Shown: positions 17,855 through 26,793 of the stretch, in pieces
Layout: every line of letters starts with the position of its first letter
Numbering within the stretch: the first letter of the stretch is position 1
Source of the DNA: Pseudopedobacter sp037968815
GTDB taxonomy: Bacteria; Bacteroidota; Bacteroidia; Sphingobacteriales; Sphingobacteriaceae
Direction: 5' to 3'
Assembly (NCBI GenBank): GCA_037968815.1
Contig: JBBKWF010000018.1
Location: forward strand, 186,001 to 250,000
DNA length: 64,000 nucleotides
The notes under the pieces: model-generated
Database searches by the model: none
Told to the model about the DNA's origin: nothing
The model's input: only the letters and a program-made list of their open reading frames with translations
Translations under genes and position numbers: made by a program

Positions 17855-18892
17855 TTATTTTAGTGATTTAGCTATATCAACAAGTTCAATTAAATATTGT
17901 CTTGGTTTTAAATTTTTTGATGCAAAGTAATTTGGAATTTTAAAATGATTAATGGCTTTTCTATTTAATGCAAAAACTTCATTTTTAATTCTAACAAAAT
18001 AGAACTTCCCTTTTTGGTAATTAAAAACTTCTACGGAAGTAACTAAAAAAGGCCAGTTAGGAAAATCATTAGATTTAATAACTTTAGACTTAGATAAAGC
18101 CTTAATCCTAAAAAATTTTATTCCGTTTCTACTAATTGGGGTGTAATCTTTTTGAGGATCAATTTTCGGAATTAAGTATTTTAATTTTCCCAGGTCCTCG
18201 TCTTTAAGTAAAATGAAACTTCCAAAATCTCCATAGTGCTTTTTTCCTTCAATGCCCAAACCATGAGTAAAAAATCTAGAAATTGCTCTAATTCCTTTTT
18301 CTATAGTTATAATCATTGAAGTTAAAATATATCTTTCTTCCTCATCGTAAGTTAGTTTAGAGACATCTATTTCTTCTGAATAGGAATAAATTAAGCTCGT
18401 AAAATCGGCAAAACAATTTTTTTCTTGCCTTACTTTTTTAACAATGGTATCAATATAATAGTACCGTTGATATTTTGAGAAATCGCTTATAATATTTAAG
18501 AATTTTCTGAAATGAGTATCAGTTTTAATAAACTCCAAATCTTCTATTACCATATGAACGTTATTCATCAATTCCACAGTTTTTGCATAGGCAGTTAAAT
18601 CATCAATCATTTTATTGATCCCATGCCCTTTATCGTATTTACCGAAGTAATTTTCTACTCCTTCTGCCATGGGATAATTACCTGTAACATGTTTCAGTTT
18701 GAGTAAGAGTAAAATTTTAGATAATCTTTCAAAACCTGAAGATAGTAGTTGTAAAGAGACATGATTATTTGAAATTGCTGACTTTTGATTATTTAGAATT
18801 CTTAACCCTTCCCTAAGGAAATTGTACGAAGCTTTTATTTCTTCACCTATTGCACCAATTTTTTCGATTTCTAGTAGGTCAATATTTTTCAT
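17855..18892 (-). CDS. unknown partner of type IIG enzyme, possible HEPN-like N terminus
   Basis: 345 residues, not recognised. The N-terminal 230 residues are strongly helical; the segment LLSSGFERLSKILLLLKLKH (about 48-67) resembles the G-E-L-K helix of HEPN/AbiV-like proteins, but no clear RxxxxH motif follows. The last 110 residues are beta-rich. The ATG overlaps the type IIG stop by 4 bases (ATGA), so it is translationally coupled to that enzyme. It lies exactly between the live and relic type IIG 3' ends, so it arrived as, or was exchanged as, a cassette. Possible roles: specificity partner, toxin-like effector, or modulator of the restriction enzyme. Confidence 0.5.
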   Translation of the reverse strand: MKNIDLLEIEKIGAIGEEIKASYNFLREGLRILNNQKSAISNNHVSLQLLSSGFERLSKILLLLKLKHVTGNYPMAEGVENYFGKYDKGHGINKMIDDLTAYAKTVELMNNVHMVIEDLEFIKTDTHFRKFLNIISDFSKYQRYYYIDTIVKKVRQEKNCFADFTSLIYSYSEEIDVSKLTYDEEERYILTSMIITIEKGIRAISRFFTHGLGIEGKKHYGDFGSFILLKDEDLGKLKYLIPKIDPQKDYTPISRNGIKFFRIKALSKSKVIKSNDFPNWPFLVTSVEVFNYQKGKFYFVRIKNEVFALNRKAINHFKIPNYFASKNLKPRQYLIELVDIAKSLK

Positions 18893-21800
18893 TTTCCTTC
18901 TACAATTTCAATTTCTTCTTCTGTCAATTCGTAAAGTTTGTAAACCAATTGATCTATTTGGTTTTCGAGTATGATTGAGTTGTCCGAGAATTCTTTTTTA
19001 TTCGTTTCCAAGATTGAATTAACTTCTTTTATTATTCTTTCCTCAACCTCTTCTTTTCCGAATTTAATAGGAATTAAATTTAGACTATTAAGAGTAACTT
19101 GAGGGAATGTAGTTTTAAAATCATGAAAACTAATCTTCCAAAAATATTTAACTAGTTTAGAATTGATGATTGCCAAAACATATTTTAGCTTACTTATATC
19201 TTCATGAATAATTGTAAAAATATTGCCTGTAACTGCGTACGGCGAATTAATAAGAGTCGCTGTCGGCTCGTATCCAATTTGCCTGATACAAATTTTAAAT
19301 GGTGCAAAATGAACTTCCTTGTCCCAACATCCACCAGCTGTTTTAGGTCTTTCAAATAAAATATACTCTTGTGGTTCAATATATCTATACCTCTGAATAT
19401 CACTTCCTGTTAAAATTTTAAACTGATTTTCACTTACCTTTATACTAGAAAAATATTTACCTCTGTCGCCTGAAATTAGTCCTCTATTAATTTTTGAAAC
19501 ATCACCTAAAAGTGGGAGAGAATTAAGCTTATTAAAAATCGAAATATTGCTAGAATCAATAAGTAAGTTCCAATTAGTTCCAATTTGATTTCTAAACTCT
19601 TCTTGTGAAATTAATCTAAATTTCTTCTTATTATTAATTACATCTTCTAATTCAGTAGTTAATTGGATTTCTTTTCTTGGATCAATTATTAAGTTTTTTT
19701 CAAAATGAAAAATACCTGTATGAACGTCTGCTTCTTCAAATATTTTATTCTGAGTAACTGCGATAGTATGAATGTTGTGATGTTTCGTTAAGAAACTTCG
19801 TAAGCCGGACGCATACACATTATTCAGTATAGAACTAGGAGTAATAAAACATAAATCACCATTATTTTTAAGAATGAAGGTTCCCAATTGATAAAACAAG
19901 TGGAAAAGATCAATTTTAAAATCAGCGAAAGGGAATGTCTTTTTGTAATAATCTAAATCAGTTAAAGGTGTATTTGCGGGTTGAATCATTTTATAAGGCG
20001 GATTCCCAATCACTAAATCAAAGCCAATAAAATCTCCATCATCATTCAGTACTTCAGGAAATTCAAAACGCCATTCAAAAGCATTTTCAAAAATCTTGTT
20101 AGCTTTTATATCTTCTATTTCGGTTTCTAACTTTTTGGTTTCTCCGGTTAGTTGTAATACTTTTTTGTTCCAAACTGCTTTTTCCTTTTTGCCCATTTCA
20201 AAAAGTTGCATCTGTTGCGTCATCTGGAACAATTCGCCGGATAGTTTCCGTAGCTTTTTGGCTTTTGGGTCGCTCAAAGAAATTTCACTTCTAAAATCAG
20301 ATTTTATATCCGCTATTAAGCGTTCCATTTCTCTTTTTTGCTCCTTGTTTTTGGCATTTCGGTAGGTATCGACCGCAATTTTGTAAGCATCAATATTCCA
20401 TTTACTTTTCTTTAAAGCTTGGCTTAAATCAGCATCAATCGCAAAACGGCTCACTAACGAATTTCCGAATTTTATATTGATGTCAATATTCGGAAGCGTT
20501 TCTAATTCTGTAGCGTTTTTGTAATAAGCGTTTTTTAATAACTCAATCCATAAACGCAAACGGCAAATTTTTACAGAGTTTGGGTTAATGTCAACTCCGA
20601 AAAGGCAATTTTCAATAATCGTTTGCTTTTCGTGAAATAGCGTCTCTTGTATTCGCTGACTTTCCTTATGGGTAGGATGATAGTCGAAAAGCTCTCCTTC
20701 CTCATCGGTTACAATCAGTTCATCGTTCACTACCTCTACATGGTATTCTTTTAAACGTTTGCCGGTTCGGTCTGATAAGATTTTTAGGTCGTTTTTTACG
20801 GCAATCATTTCATTAAGTGCCGAAACCAAAAAGTGCCCAGAACCTACAGCTGGGTCGCAAATTTTAATGCTGTTTACAATATCATTGGCTTCTTTACGAT
20901 CTTCAATCTTATCGTAAAGTTCTTCTATACTTGTGCAACTCCATTTTTTTGTTTCGTTAAATTTTTGCACTACCGACTTGCGAATTGTTTCACGGCACAT
21001 GTACATGGTAATGAAACCCGGAGTAAAGAAAGAGCCATCTTTATAGCCGTTAATTTTCTCGAAGATTAAGCCAAGAACAGAAGCATTGATTAGTGACTTA
21101 TTGTCTTCCTGTATTTCTTCCGAGCCTTCGCTTGTAAAATCGTAAGCGTTTAAAAACTCGAATAGGTATTCTAAAGTGGTTAGCTTCCCTGTTCGTTTTT
21201 TGCCTTGATCATTTTTAAGAACTGTTGACGAAATAACCGGAATTGTTTTATCATCCTTTAAATTACTGATGAACAAAGTGACTTGTTCAATTTCTGTGGG
21301 CTCAAATAGCGAACTATTTAAGTAAGGGACTTTTTCAAATGCTTTTTTTACGTCTTGATTTCTATCCTCATATTTACGGGCCAAAACCTGAAAGAACAGA
21401 CTGTTTAAATCATCATAATTCTTGATTTTATCTATACTTAAAAACGCATAAGATTTATCGCCTTTATGATAGGTGATGAGTTGTGCTTCTAATAATTTGA
21501 GGAATAAAATTCTGTTTATCCAAGTAATACTAAGCTCAAGCCCTACATTAAATAAGCGTTCTTGTTGGGTTGTTCCAAATTGGTTGGGGCGATCTAAACG
21601 GCTGATTTTATCTAAACTATCTAATTGAATAATGGCATCTTCTAAAATACTTCCCGAATTTCTTTCGCTTTCTTTATTGCGTTGAATTAGCTTTTTACTG
21701 CCTTCTTTGGTTTCTGTTAACCCAATAATATGTAATAATTCACTATAAAATCTTTTGTCTAAGCTATTGCTGTCGTTGGTAAAAGGAAGTTTTAAAAGAT

Positions 21801-22500
21801 GCTCTGCAGAAAGCAATTTGAATAAAGCTATCAGTTTGTTATCGTCCTGCTTATCCGCATTGCGAAGTGGCTTTTGATAATCTTGTAAATCGAAATAGGT
21901 AAATTCTATTTCTGTTTGTATATCAGCAATGAATGGTTCTGCAATTTGTTTATAGAAAAAATCGGTTTTGGTATCAGCCAAACGCCCGCCTTCAAAGTCG
22001 CTGAATTGCTTTACCAGATTTTTGTTCTGCGCAAAAAGCCTATCGAATAAAGTAGCATCAAAAATGAACCATTCATTGATATTGGTGGCAATTAGATATT
22101 TTACTTCAAGGTTTTTGTGTGTTATTCTTTCCCGTAAGTAGTAAAGCACCAATTCCTGAAAAGCTTTTGCATTCAGTTTTTTAGTGGTAATCATCTCTGC
22201 CTTATTGGTCGGTTTTTTAGCTTCGATAATTACACCTACGGGACTGCTTGCATTGTTTCCGTTATGGATAACCAGATCGTTCCTGCCTTTGGTATTGATA
22301 AAGTGGTTGGGATCGTAATAGGTTTTCTTCAAAAAATCAATGACCAAGTTTTTATGGAACTCTTCAGATTCGGTGTCATTTGTCCTATCAAGTAATTGGA
22401 TAAGATTTGTTTTGAAACTTTCAATTTCAGTCCTGTTCGGTTTTACTTTTAAAAAGGCCTTGTTTAAAGCCTTACGTGGTTTCAATTCTTTTATTTCCAT
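18889..22500 (-). CDS. type IIG restriction-modification enzyme (Eco57I-like)
   Basis: 1203 residues combining nuclease, methylase and target recognition. N-terminal PD-(D/E)XK core: E49, D75 (RNDLVIHNG) and E93-A-K95 (VIIEAKKP). Methyltransferase motif I CDPAVGSGHFLVSAL near residue 546 binds S-adenosylmethionine; NPPY in IGNPPYKM near 831 marks an N6-adenine methylase. A long insertion with KK-rich coils separates the two, as in Eco57I-like and PglX-like enzymes. The C-terminal 350 residues should be target recognition. No separate specificity or REase gene is needed. It is coupled to the 345-residue gene by a 4-base overlap. PglX of BREX is an alternative, but no other brx/pgl genes are present. 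Confidence 0.88.
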   Translation of the reverse strand: MEIKELKPRKALNKAFLKVKPNRTEIESFKTNLIQLLDRTNDTESEEFHKNLVIDFLKKTYYDPNHFINTKGRNDLVIHNGNNASSPVGVIIEAKKPTNKAEMITTKKLNAKAFQELVLYYLRERITHKNLEVKYLIATNINEWFIFDATLFDRLFAQNKNLVKQFSDFEGGRLADTKTDFFYKQIAEPFIADIQTEIEFTYFDLQDYQKPLRNADKQDDNKLIALFKLLSAEHLLKLPFTNDSNSLDKRFYSELLHIIGLTETKEGSKKLIQRNKESERNSGSILEDAIIQLDSLDKISRLDRPNQFGTTQQERLFNVGLELSITWINRILFLKLLEAQLITYHKGDKSYAFLSIDKIKNYDDLNSLFFQVLARKYEDRNQDVKKAFEKVPYLNSSLFEPTEIEQVTLFISNLKDDKTIPVISSTVLKNDQGKKRTGKLTTLEYLFEFLNAYDFTSEGSEEIQEDNKSLINASVLGLIFEKINGYKDGSFFTPGFITMYMCRETIRKSVVQKFNETKKWSCTSIEELYDKIEDRKEANDIVNSIKICDPAVGSGHFLVSALNEMIAVKNDLKILSDRTGKRLKEYHVEVVNDELIVTDEEGELFDYHPTHKESQRIQETLFHEKQTIIENCLFGVDINPNSVKICRLRLWIELLKNAYYKNATELETLPNIDINIKFGNSLVSRFAIDADLSQALKKSKWNIDAYKIAVDTYRNAKNKEQKREMERLIADIKSDFRSEISLSDPKAKKLRKLSGELFQMTQQMQLFEMGKKEKAVWNKKVLQLTGETKKLETEIEDIKANKIFENAFEWRFEFPEVLNDDGDFIGFDLVIGNPPYKMIQPANTPLTDLDYYKKTFPFADFKIDLFHLFYQLGTFILKNNGDLCFITPSSILNNVYASGLRSFLTKHHNIHTIAVTQNKIFEEADVHTGIFHFEKNLIIDPRKEIQLTTELEDVINNKKKFRLISQEEFRNQIGTNWNLLIDSSNISIFNKLNSLPLLGDVSKINRGLISGDRGKYFSSIKVSENQFKILTGSDIQRYRYIEPQEYILFERPKTAGGCWDKEVHFAPFKICIRQIGYEPTATLINSPYAVTGNIFTIIHEDISKLKYVLAIINSKLVKYFWKISFHDFKTTFPQVTLNSLNLIPIKFGKEEVEERIIKEVNSILETNKKEFSDNSIILENQIDQLVYKLYELTEEEIEIVEGK

Positions 22501-22773
22501 TTACTTGTGTATCGGTGTTGCTAAGATAGTTTTTAATGTATAATTTTTTTTGCTTTGTAAATGAAATTCAAATCTTGACCATTTGTATTTCTTAAAACCA
22601 GTATTGACATTTTTCTTTGAGTTTAACACCACGACAACAATAGGAGAGATTTTTTAATGTTGGTCAAATGGGGAAATAAAATTATAGAGAACCCAGCCCA
22701 AGTCAAGCAGCTTCCCCTCTTTTGGTGGTTTAGAGCGGGATAAGGTGTTTTCTGGATGTATTTTTAAAAAGGA

Positions 22774-23241
22774 CTACATCAGTCCTTCGTCTGCAAAAGA
22801 ATAATACCCTTCCGAAGTCATGATGATATGATCTAATACTGCGATGTCTAATAATTCTCCACCAGCTTTCACTTTTTTTGTTAAGCTTATATCTGCCTGA
22901 CTAGGTCTCAAATTTCCTGAAGGATGATTGTGGGTTAAAATTAAACTTGAGGCCGATGCTTTCAAAGCAGTTCCAAAGATGATCTTCGGGTCTGCAGTGC
23001 ACCCTGCAATTCCTCCTGTAGAAATATCAACAATTCCCAGTACCTTGTTTGCCCTGCTCAGTAATATCACTTTAAACTGTTCCAATAAATCAATTTTACG
23101 GCTGTCCCAGTTCTGTGATAAGATGTTGTAAGTGTCTTGTGATGAAGTAACTTTTGGTCTTTCTGAAGCTTTAAATTTTGGGGTGTAGGATATACTGATT
23201 TCTGCCACTTGAAATAAACTGATTTGATGTTGGTTTTCCAT
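22774..23241 (-). CDS. RadC-family JAB-domain protein
   Basis: 155 residues with the RadC/DUF2466 JAB1-type metal motif: H104, H106 and D117 in THNHPSGNLRPSQAD. It is the short form without a helix-hairpin-helix domain, common on Bacteroidota mobile elements. The biochemical role of RadC-like proteins is unsettled; they are not proven repair proteins. It lies 273 bases left of the end of a structured region (23257-23425) and upstream of the restriction cluster; the 273 bases to its left (22501-22773) hold nothing I can name. Confidence 0.82.
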   Translation of the reverse strand: MENQHQISLFQVAEISISYTPKFKASERPKVTSSQDTYNILSQNWDSRKIDLLEQFKVILLSRANKVLGIVDISTGGIAGCTADPKIIFGTALKASASSLILTHNHPSGNLRPSQADISLTKKVKAGGELLDIAVLDHIIMTSEGYYSFADEGLM

Positions 23242-23256
23242 AATCTTTATTTTTTT

Positions 23257-23425
23257 GAATTAATTATGGTGCCCTCAGTCGGTAACAGGAATAACCGGGG
23301 CAAGGTGGAGATGAACAAAAATGCGGAGGGACCCGATGGAATCGGGATACCCATTTTTTTCATACGACCTTGGCGAAGCGGACCACGGTTCTTCCTTTTG
23401 CCGAAACTTGCTGGTTAATTAATTC
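23257..23425. other. nested inverted-repeat region, candidate structured RNA
   Basis: A 10-base perfect inverted repeat (gaattaatta at 23257-23266, taattaattc at 23416-23425) encloses further pairs: AACCG 23293/CGGTT 23386, CAAGGT 23301/ACCTTG 23367 and CCCGAT 23332/ATCGGG 23341. All are in nested order. The interior is GC-richer than its flanks. It lies directly upstream of radC. A conserved RNA or replication/transfer site are both possible. A 35-codon open frame runs through it (23311-23418, plus strand). Confidence 0.45.
23311..23418 (+). CDS. possible 35-residue small protein inside the structured region
   Basis: The frame starts ATG at 23311, begins MNKNAEGPDGIGIP and ends FFLLPKLAG before TAA. 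It is rich in Pro, Gly and Arg. It may be a real micropeptide or a by-product of the RNA fold. No start signal is visible. Weakly supported. Confidence 0.2.
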   Translation: MNKNAEGPDGIGIPIFFIRPWRSGPRFFLLPKLAG

Positions 23426-23621
23426 AATGAATAAAGATGGATTGATCAGGTATTATTAGAATGTTTCCTTTGGATGCAATAGACAGCTTATCCAAGAAAT
23501 CCATCAAGTAATAAATATCTTTCAGATAATTATTGAAATCTTCTGGCAGGTCATCGTTCTGGTAATAAAGCTCTTTCGAATTGACTAGGGAAATTTTTGA
23601 TGATTTAAAATTATTTATTTT
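23424..23621 (-). pseudogene. coding-like frame without a start codon
   Basis: 65 codons without a stop, protein-like: SKELYYQNDDLPEDFNNYL followed by DIYYLMDFLDKLSIASKGN and IPDQSIFIH. There is no ATG upstream of the conserved-looking part; only an internal Met exists. It overlaps the end of the GIY-YIG gene by 7 bases and ends at the structured region. It is either a tail remnant or a small gene with an unusual start. Confidence 0.35.
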
Positions 23622-24652
23622 CTAAGTCCATATGAGCTCATATAGAATGCATTTTTACTCAGCTTTCCAGATTTTAAAAACCGTTTAACTAATAATAAGA
23701 ACCTAGCGGTAACTTCCATTTTTTCATCTGCATAAGCATGTGCTTGAACTTCCGAAATTTGGAATTTACTTCCGTCTTGGTTTAAAGCTATATCACCAAT
23801 CTTCCAATAACTGTGTTCTTTTAATAGTTCTTCTTGTAATTCTTTAACCTGATGTTGATGGTACTTTATTCGTCTTGCTAACACATTTGAAGTTTTCATT
23901 ATATCACTTTCTGCATGAAGTTGATCTATGATATCATGGATACATTGTAATCTAATTATATTTTCTGCTTTAGGTTTTCTTTGATAATTACTGAGATGCA
24001 CCAAGTGTCTTAGTTCTTCTAGCAAAGCGTTGAAATATATAGAGGGCTTGTGAGATGGTTTATTCCATCTAAATTCAACTCTATATAGAGCGAAAATTAC
24101 CTTCAAAATAGAGGCTCCCCAATCATCAAGTTGAAGCCACTCATTTGCAACAATAAATTTATTGAAAATTGGTCTGATTGCATTTTCAATTTGTCGGGCC
24201 GCAGGAGTTATAAAATAGTCTTCAACTATTACTTGAAATGGAGATGGTCCTAGAACTTGTTTAACTCTTCCTCTGATATTTTTAGTATGACCAATTTTAA
24301 AGTAATCTTCACCGGTTACTTTAAATACATAAAACTTATATTCTTTTGTGAAATCAACATTTTCGAGATATGATCCTTCTTTAAATAACTTGCCTTGATA
24401 TCTAATTATGCGTGGAGATTCCGCAAGTAAAATCTCGAAACCGATTTGCTTTAACTTATTGTTAGTTACTGAAACAGCTTTTTTTAGATTTAGTCTTTCA
24501 GGTAATATTAAGACCTGTCTAGTTTTTACCTCGTCCTGATCATAACCAAAACTTCCTACGAAGCAATCAATTGCCTCTAATTTTGACGCTGCTTGAACAA
24601 ACCAATCATCTTGATGACTGTTCGTTGAACACCAAAAAATATACTGCCTCAT
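23615..24652 (-). CDS. GIY-YIG nuclease-domain protein (T5orf172/MUG113-like)
   Basis: 345 residues. Residues 106-176 carry a GIY-YIG core of the T5orf172 type: YVFKVTGEDYFKIGHTKNI with the conserved R after it (R127/R129), then E156 in ARQIENAIRP and the closing EWLQL. The N-terminal 100 residues and the helical C-terminal 160 are unassigned. GIY-YIG proteins of this class occur in phage and defence loci and cut DNA with one metal ion. It lies between the mobilization genes and radC, 54 bases left of the membrane protein gene. Confidence 0.7.
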   Translation of the reverse strand: MRQYIFWCSTNSHQDDWFVQAASKLEAIDCFVGSFGYDQDEVKTRQVLILPERLNLKKAVSVTNNKLKQIGFEILLAESPRIIRYQGKLFKEGSYLENVDFTKEYKFYVFKVTGEDYFKIGHTKNIRGRVKQVLGPSPFQVIVEDYFITPAARQIENAIRPIFNKFIVANEWLQLDDWGASILKVIFALYRVEFRWNKPSHKPSIYFNALLEELRHLVHLSNYQRKPKAENIIRLQCIHDIIDQLHAESDIMKTSNVLARRIKYHQHQVKELQEELLKEHSYWKIGDIALNQDGSKFQISEVQAHAYADEKMEVTARFLLLVKRFLKSGKLSKNAFYMSSYGLRK

Positions 24653-24706
24653 TTCTTAACTGCTTTTACGTTATAAAAAATTCATGCAAGTAATTTATTT
24701 AAATTT

Positions 24707-25252
24707 TCAGAAAGTCTTGCCTGAATTTTTATAAGCTTTCTCCATGACTTTCTTGATATTTCCATCACTTTGATTGTATAAATTCTTCCATGACTTTCTT
24801 ATCCTTTCGTTCACTATTTGTTCTAATTGAATCTCCTTTTGTACGTTACTATAATTTACTCCCCATTTATAGATATTATTGATTAGAAGCATTATTGTCA
24901 ACCATAAAATCCACCTGCCAAAAACAATCCTGTAAAACAGTTTTGCATCCTGTTCTGGAAAGAGCAACAACTGGAATTTTTTAACCACGCTTTTTGGTTG
25001 GTTTCCTAAAATCGTTTTGATATCCGCTAATCCTTTTTGGAGCAATAGCAAAAAAGGTTTGGTATCTGAATTTGCTGTTACCGTTTGAGACTTTCTGGTG
25101 TGGTTCTCAAATTGCTTTAATTTTTCTTTCAATTCATCAGACCTTTTGATCAGTTCAATAATATGTTGGTTTGTTGTTTTCTGTTCATCTACAAACTCCT
25201 GCAAGACGAGTTCGAGGGTATCCCTATCTATTTGCTTTTCTTCATTTGCCAT
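24707..25252 (-). CDS. mobilization accessory membrane protein, coiled coil
   Basis: 181 residues. A charged coiled coil (about 15-50) precedes one membrane segment, RWILWLTIMLLINNIYKW (113-130), and a basic C-terminal tail. It begins 10 bases after the relaxase stop. Small membrane proteins in this place are usual in Bacteroidota mobilizable elements (MobB-like position), where they probably link the relaxosome to the transfer machinery. No catalytic motif is seen. The role is inferred from position. Confidence 0.5.
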   Translation of the reverse strand: MANEEKQIDRDTLELVLQEFVDEQKTTNQHIIELIKRSDELKEKLKQFENHTRKSQTVTANSDTKPFLLLLQKGLADIKTILGNQPKSVVKKFQLLLFPEQDAKLFYRIVFGRWILWLTIMLLINNIYKWGVNYSNVQKEIQLEQIVNERIRKSWKNLYNQSDGNIKKVMEKAYKNSGKTF

Positions 25253-25262
25253 AGCTTAAATT

Positions 25263-26270
25263 TTAATGTGTCCGACCTTTATGTCTGTATTTTTTCTTCT
25301 TCGTCCTTTTTAATTCGGAAGGGAGTTCATCAGCCCCGAATTCTGTTCTAGTCAGGTCAGCAAGTAGCATTGAAATCTGTTTTTCAATATTGCCAGTTTG
25401 ATGTGCTAGTCCTTCTGTTTTTTGTTGATGCTCCGGAGATTTGAATTCATGGAAATGAATCCCATCTTTTTGCGCTTTTACAATTCCTGATTGCTCCTTA
25501 TAAAGTTGCCTTTTCAGTTCCAGCACCTTTTCAATTTTAGATAATGAAAAACCCACTTCACTTCCTTTGACCTTTACTTTCTTGTTATCGATAAAAGAGA
25601 TGCCTCTTCCTTTCAAAACCTGATAACCCAGAGTTTTCATGTGCTTCTCAAATTCAGGGTAGCTAACTGACTTCTCTAATGAATTTCTGATGTCGCTTTT
25701 AAAACTTTCCTTTCTGCTGTCATACCTTGGAATTCTTCTTTCGCTAGGCGGAAGAAAAGCCCTTGGGCTCAACACTTCCTGTAAACCATATTGCTTCTCC
25801 AGCTTTCTACACAAAGCCGACATCCGTTTGTAGCTATTCCCATCTTTTGCTGCTTTACCATCAAAGCCGACACGGTTGGCCACGATATGGATATGCTGTT
25901 CTTTGGTGTCCTTGTGGAGGACGCAGATATACTGATGGTCACCTACCCCAAACTCCTCGGCTGCTGTTCTTCCAATCTCGGAGAGTTGTACTTTGCTCAG
26001 GGTTTCTCCAGGAGCTAAACGGAGCGAGAGATGGAGCACCGGCTTCTCGCATCTCCTGCTCAGTTTCTGAACATCACGAAACTGGCTTGCCAGTTCTTTC
26101 TTGTTGCCAAAGCACTGATTGTAAAAAAGCACCTCCGCCCGGTTCTGGTGCTGTAATTTTTCCTCCGCTGATAGCTTTGCTTTTTGCTCCTCGGTCAGTT
26201 CCCTTTTATCCTCCAGACAATAACTGATACAGTGGAATGCCGATTTCCCTATGGAGACATGACCTATCAT
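25263..26270 (-). CDS. relaxase (MobA/VirD2-type mobilization nuclease)
   Basis: 335 residues. The relaxase three-histidine set is visible as H119 (YICVLHKD) and H126-x-H128 (EQHIHIVANRV), and an N-terminal Tyr (Y17 in CISYCLED) could be the nicking residue, as in MobP-type enzymes. It should nick oriT and pilot the strand into a helper's type IV channel; no type IV secretion genes are in the island. The start overlaps the mobC stop by 4 bases. The C-terminal third is charged and not conserved in a way I recognise. Confidence 0.85.
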   Translation of the reverse strand: MIGHVSIGKSAFHCISYCLEDKRELTEEQKAKLSAEEKLQHQNRAEVLFYNQCFGNKKELASQFRDVQKLSRRCEKPVLHLSLRLAPGETLSKVQLSEIGRTAAEEFGVGDHQYICVLHKDTKEQHIHIVANRVGFDGKAAKDGNSYKRMSALCRKLEKQYGLQEVLSPRAFLPPSERRIPRYDSRKESFKSDIRNSLEKSVSYPEFEKHMKTLGYQVLKGRGISFIDNKKVKVKGSEVGFSLSKIEKVLELKRQLYKEQSGIVKAQKDGIHFHEFKSPEHQQKTEGLAHQTGNIEKQISMLLADLTRTEFGADELPSELKRTKKKKYRHKGRTH

Positions 26271-26650
26271 CTCAACTTCTCTTTGATCAATATTGCTAAC
26301 TGTTTCACTTCAATGGATTGTACATTTAAATTTGCTCTTTCAATTGCATTCAGTTCCTCCAGCCCATTTCGCTTTTTAGCAATTTGGTTAAGGTTTGCCG
26401 CCAAGTGATTGAGCGTTCCGGTCATGGACAGTACTTCTTTACTAAGGGCTTTATTCTGTTGATTTATTTTTCCTGTCTGGCCTAGTTCCCTCAAATATTC
26501 CGAGGTGTTCAAGTGGACAGCATTTGCCTTGGCTTCGATTACCTTTTTTTCATACGCCGTACATTTGATGGTGATATAGCATTCCTTTTTAATTTTCTTT
26601 CTCGGACGTCCTCCCTTATTTTTTTTATCCTCTTCCATAAGCTTTATCAT
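26267..26650 (-). CDS. mobC: MobC-like relaxosome protein
   Basis: 127 residues. A basic N terminus (GRPRKKIKK) is followed by a ribbon-helix-helix-like stretch (CYITIKCTAYEKKVIEAKAN) and the MobC core NHLAANLNQIAKK. MobC proteins bind beside oriT and open DNA for the relaxase. It is first in the mob operon; a second ATG lies five codons in (26638). A candidate oriT lies 40-100 bases upstream. Confidence 0.82.
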   Translation of the reverse strand: MIKLMEEDKKNKGGRPRKKIKKECYITIKCTAYEKKVIEAKANAVHLNTSEYLRELGQTGKINQQNKALSKEVLSMTGTLNHLAANLNQIAKKRNGLEELNAIERANLNVQSIEVKQLAILIKEKLR

Positions 26651-26692
26651 TGTCTTAAAATTTTTGAATGCGATAGCATGAGAAAATCTTTT

Positions 26693-26755
26693 CCTTCATC
26701 CCCGAAATGCAATGGAGGGGATGGAGGAAAACCGGCGTTTTGGTGCAACCAAAAC
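26693..26755. other. candidate origin of transfer (oriT)
   Basis: Upstream of mobC two inverted repeats stand side by side: CC.TCATCCCC / GGGGATG..GG (26693-26703 and 26717-26727) and a perfect GTTTTGGT gca ACCAAAAC (26737-26755). A hairpin next to a nick site in front of mobC is the usual arrangement in mobilizable elements. No nic site can be fixed from sequence alone. Confidence 0.45.
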
Positions 26756-26793
26756 ATAGCTGGCTACCTGCAAAAACGACAAAAGAGATTTCC

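Noticed and set aside
18889..22500. PglX of a BREX system
   Set aside because: The methylase resembles PglX-like enzymes, but no pglZ, brxC or other BREX genes are near, and it has its own N-terminal nuclease core.
22774..23241. DNA repair gene radC
   Set aside because: The JAB motif is real, but a repair role for RadC is not supported, so I named only the family.
25763..26227. 154-codon plus-strand frame
   Set aside because: It is antisense to the relaxase, whose motifs fix the minus strand as coding.
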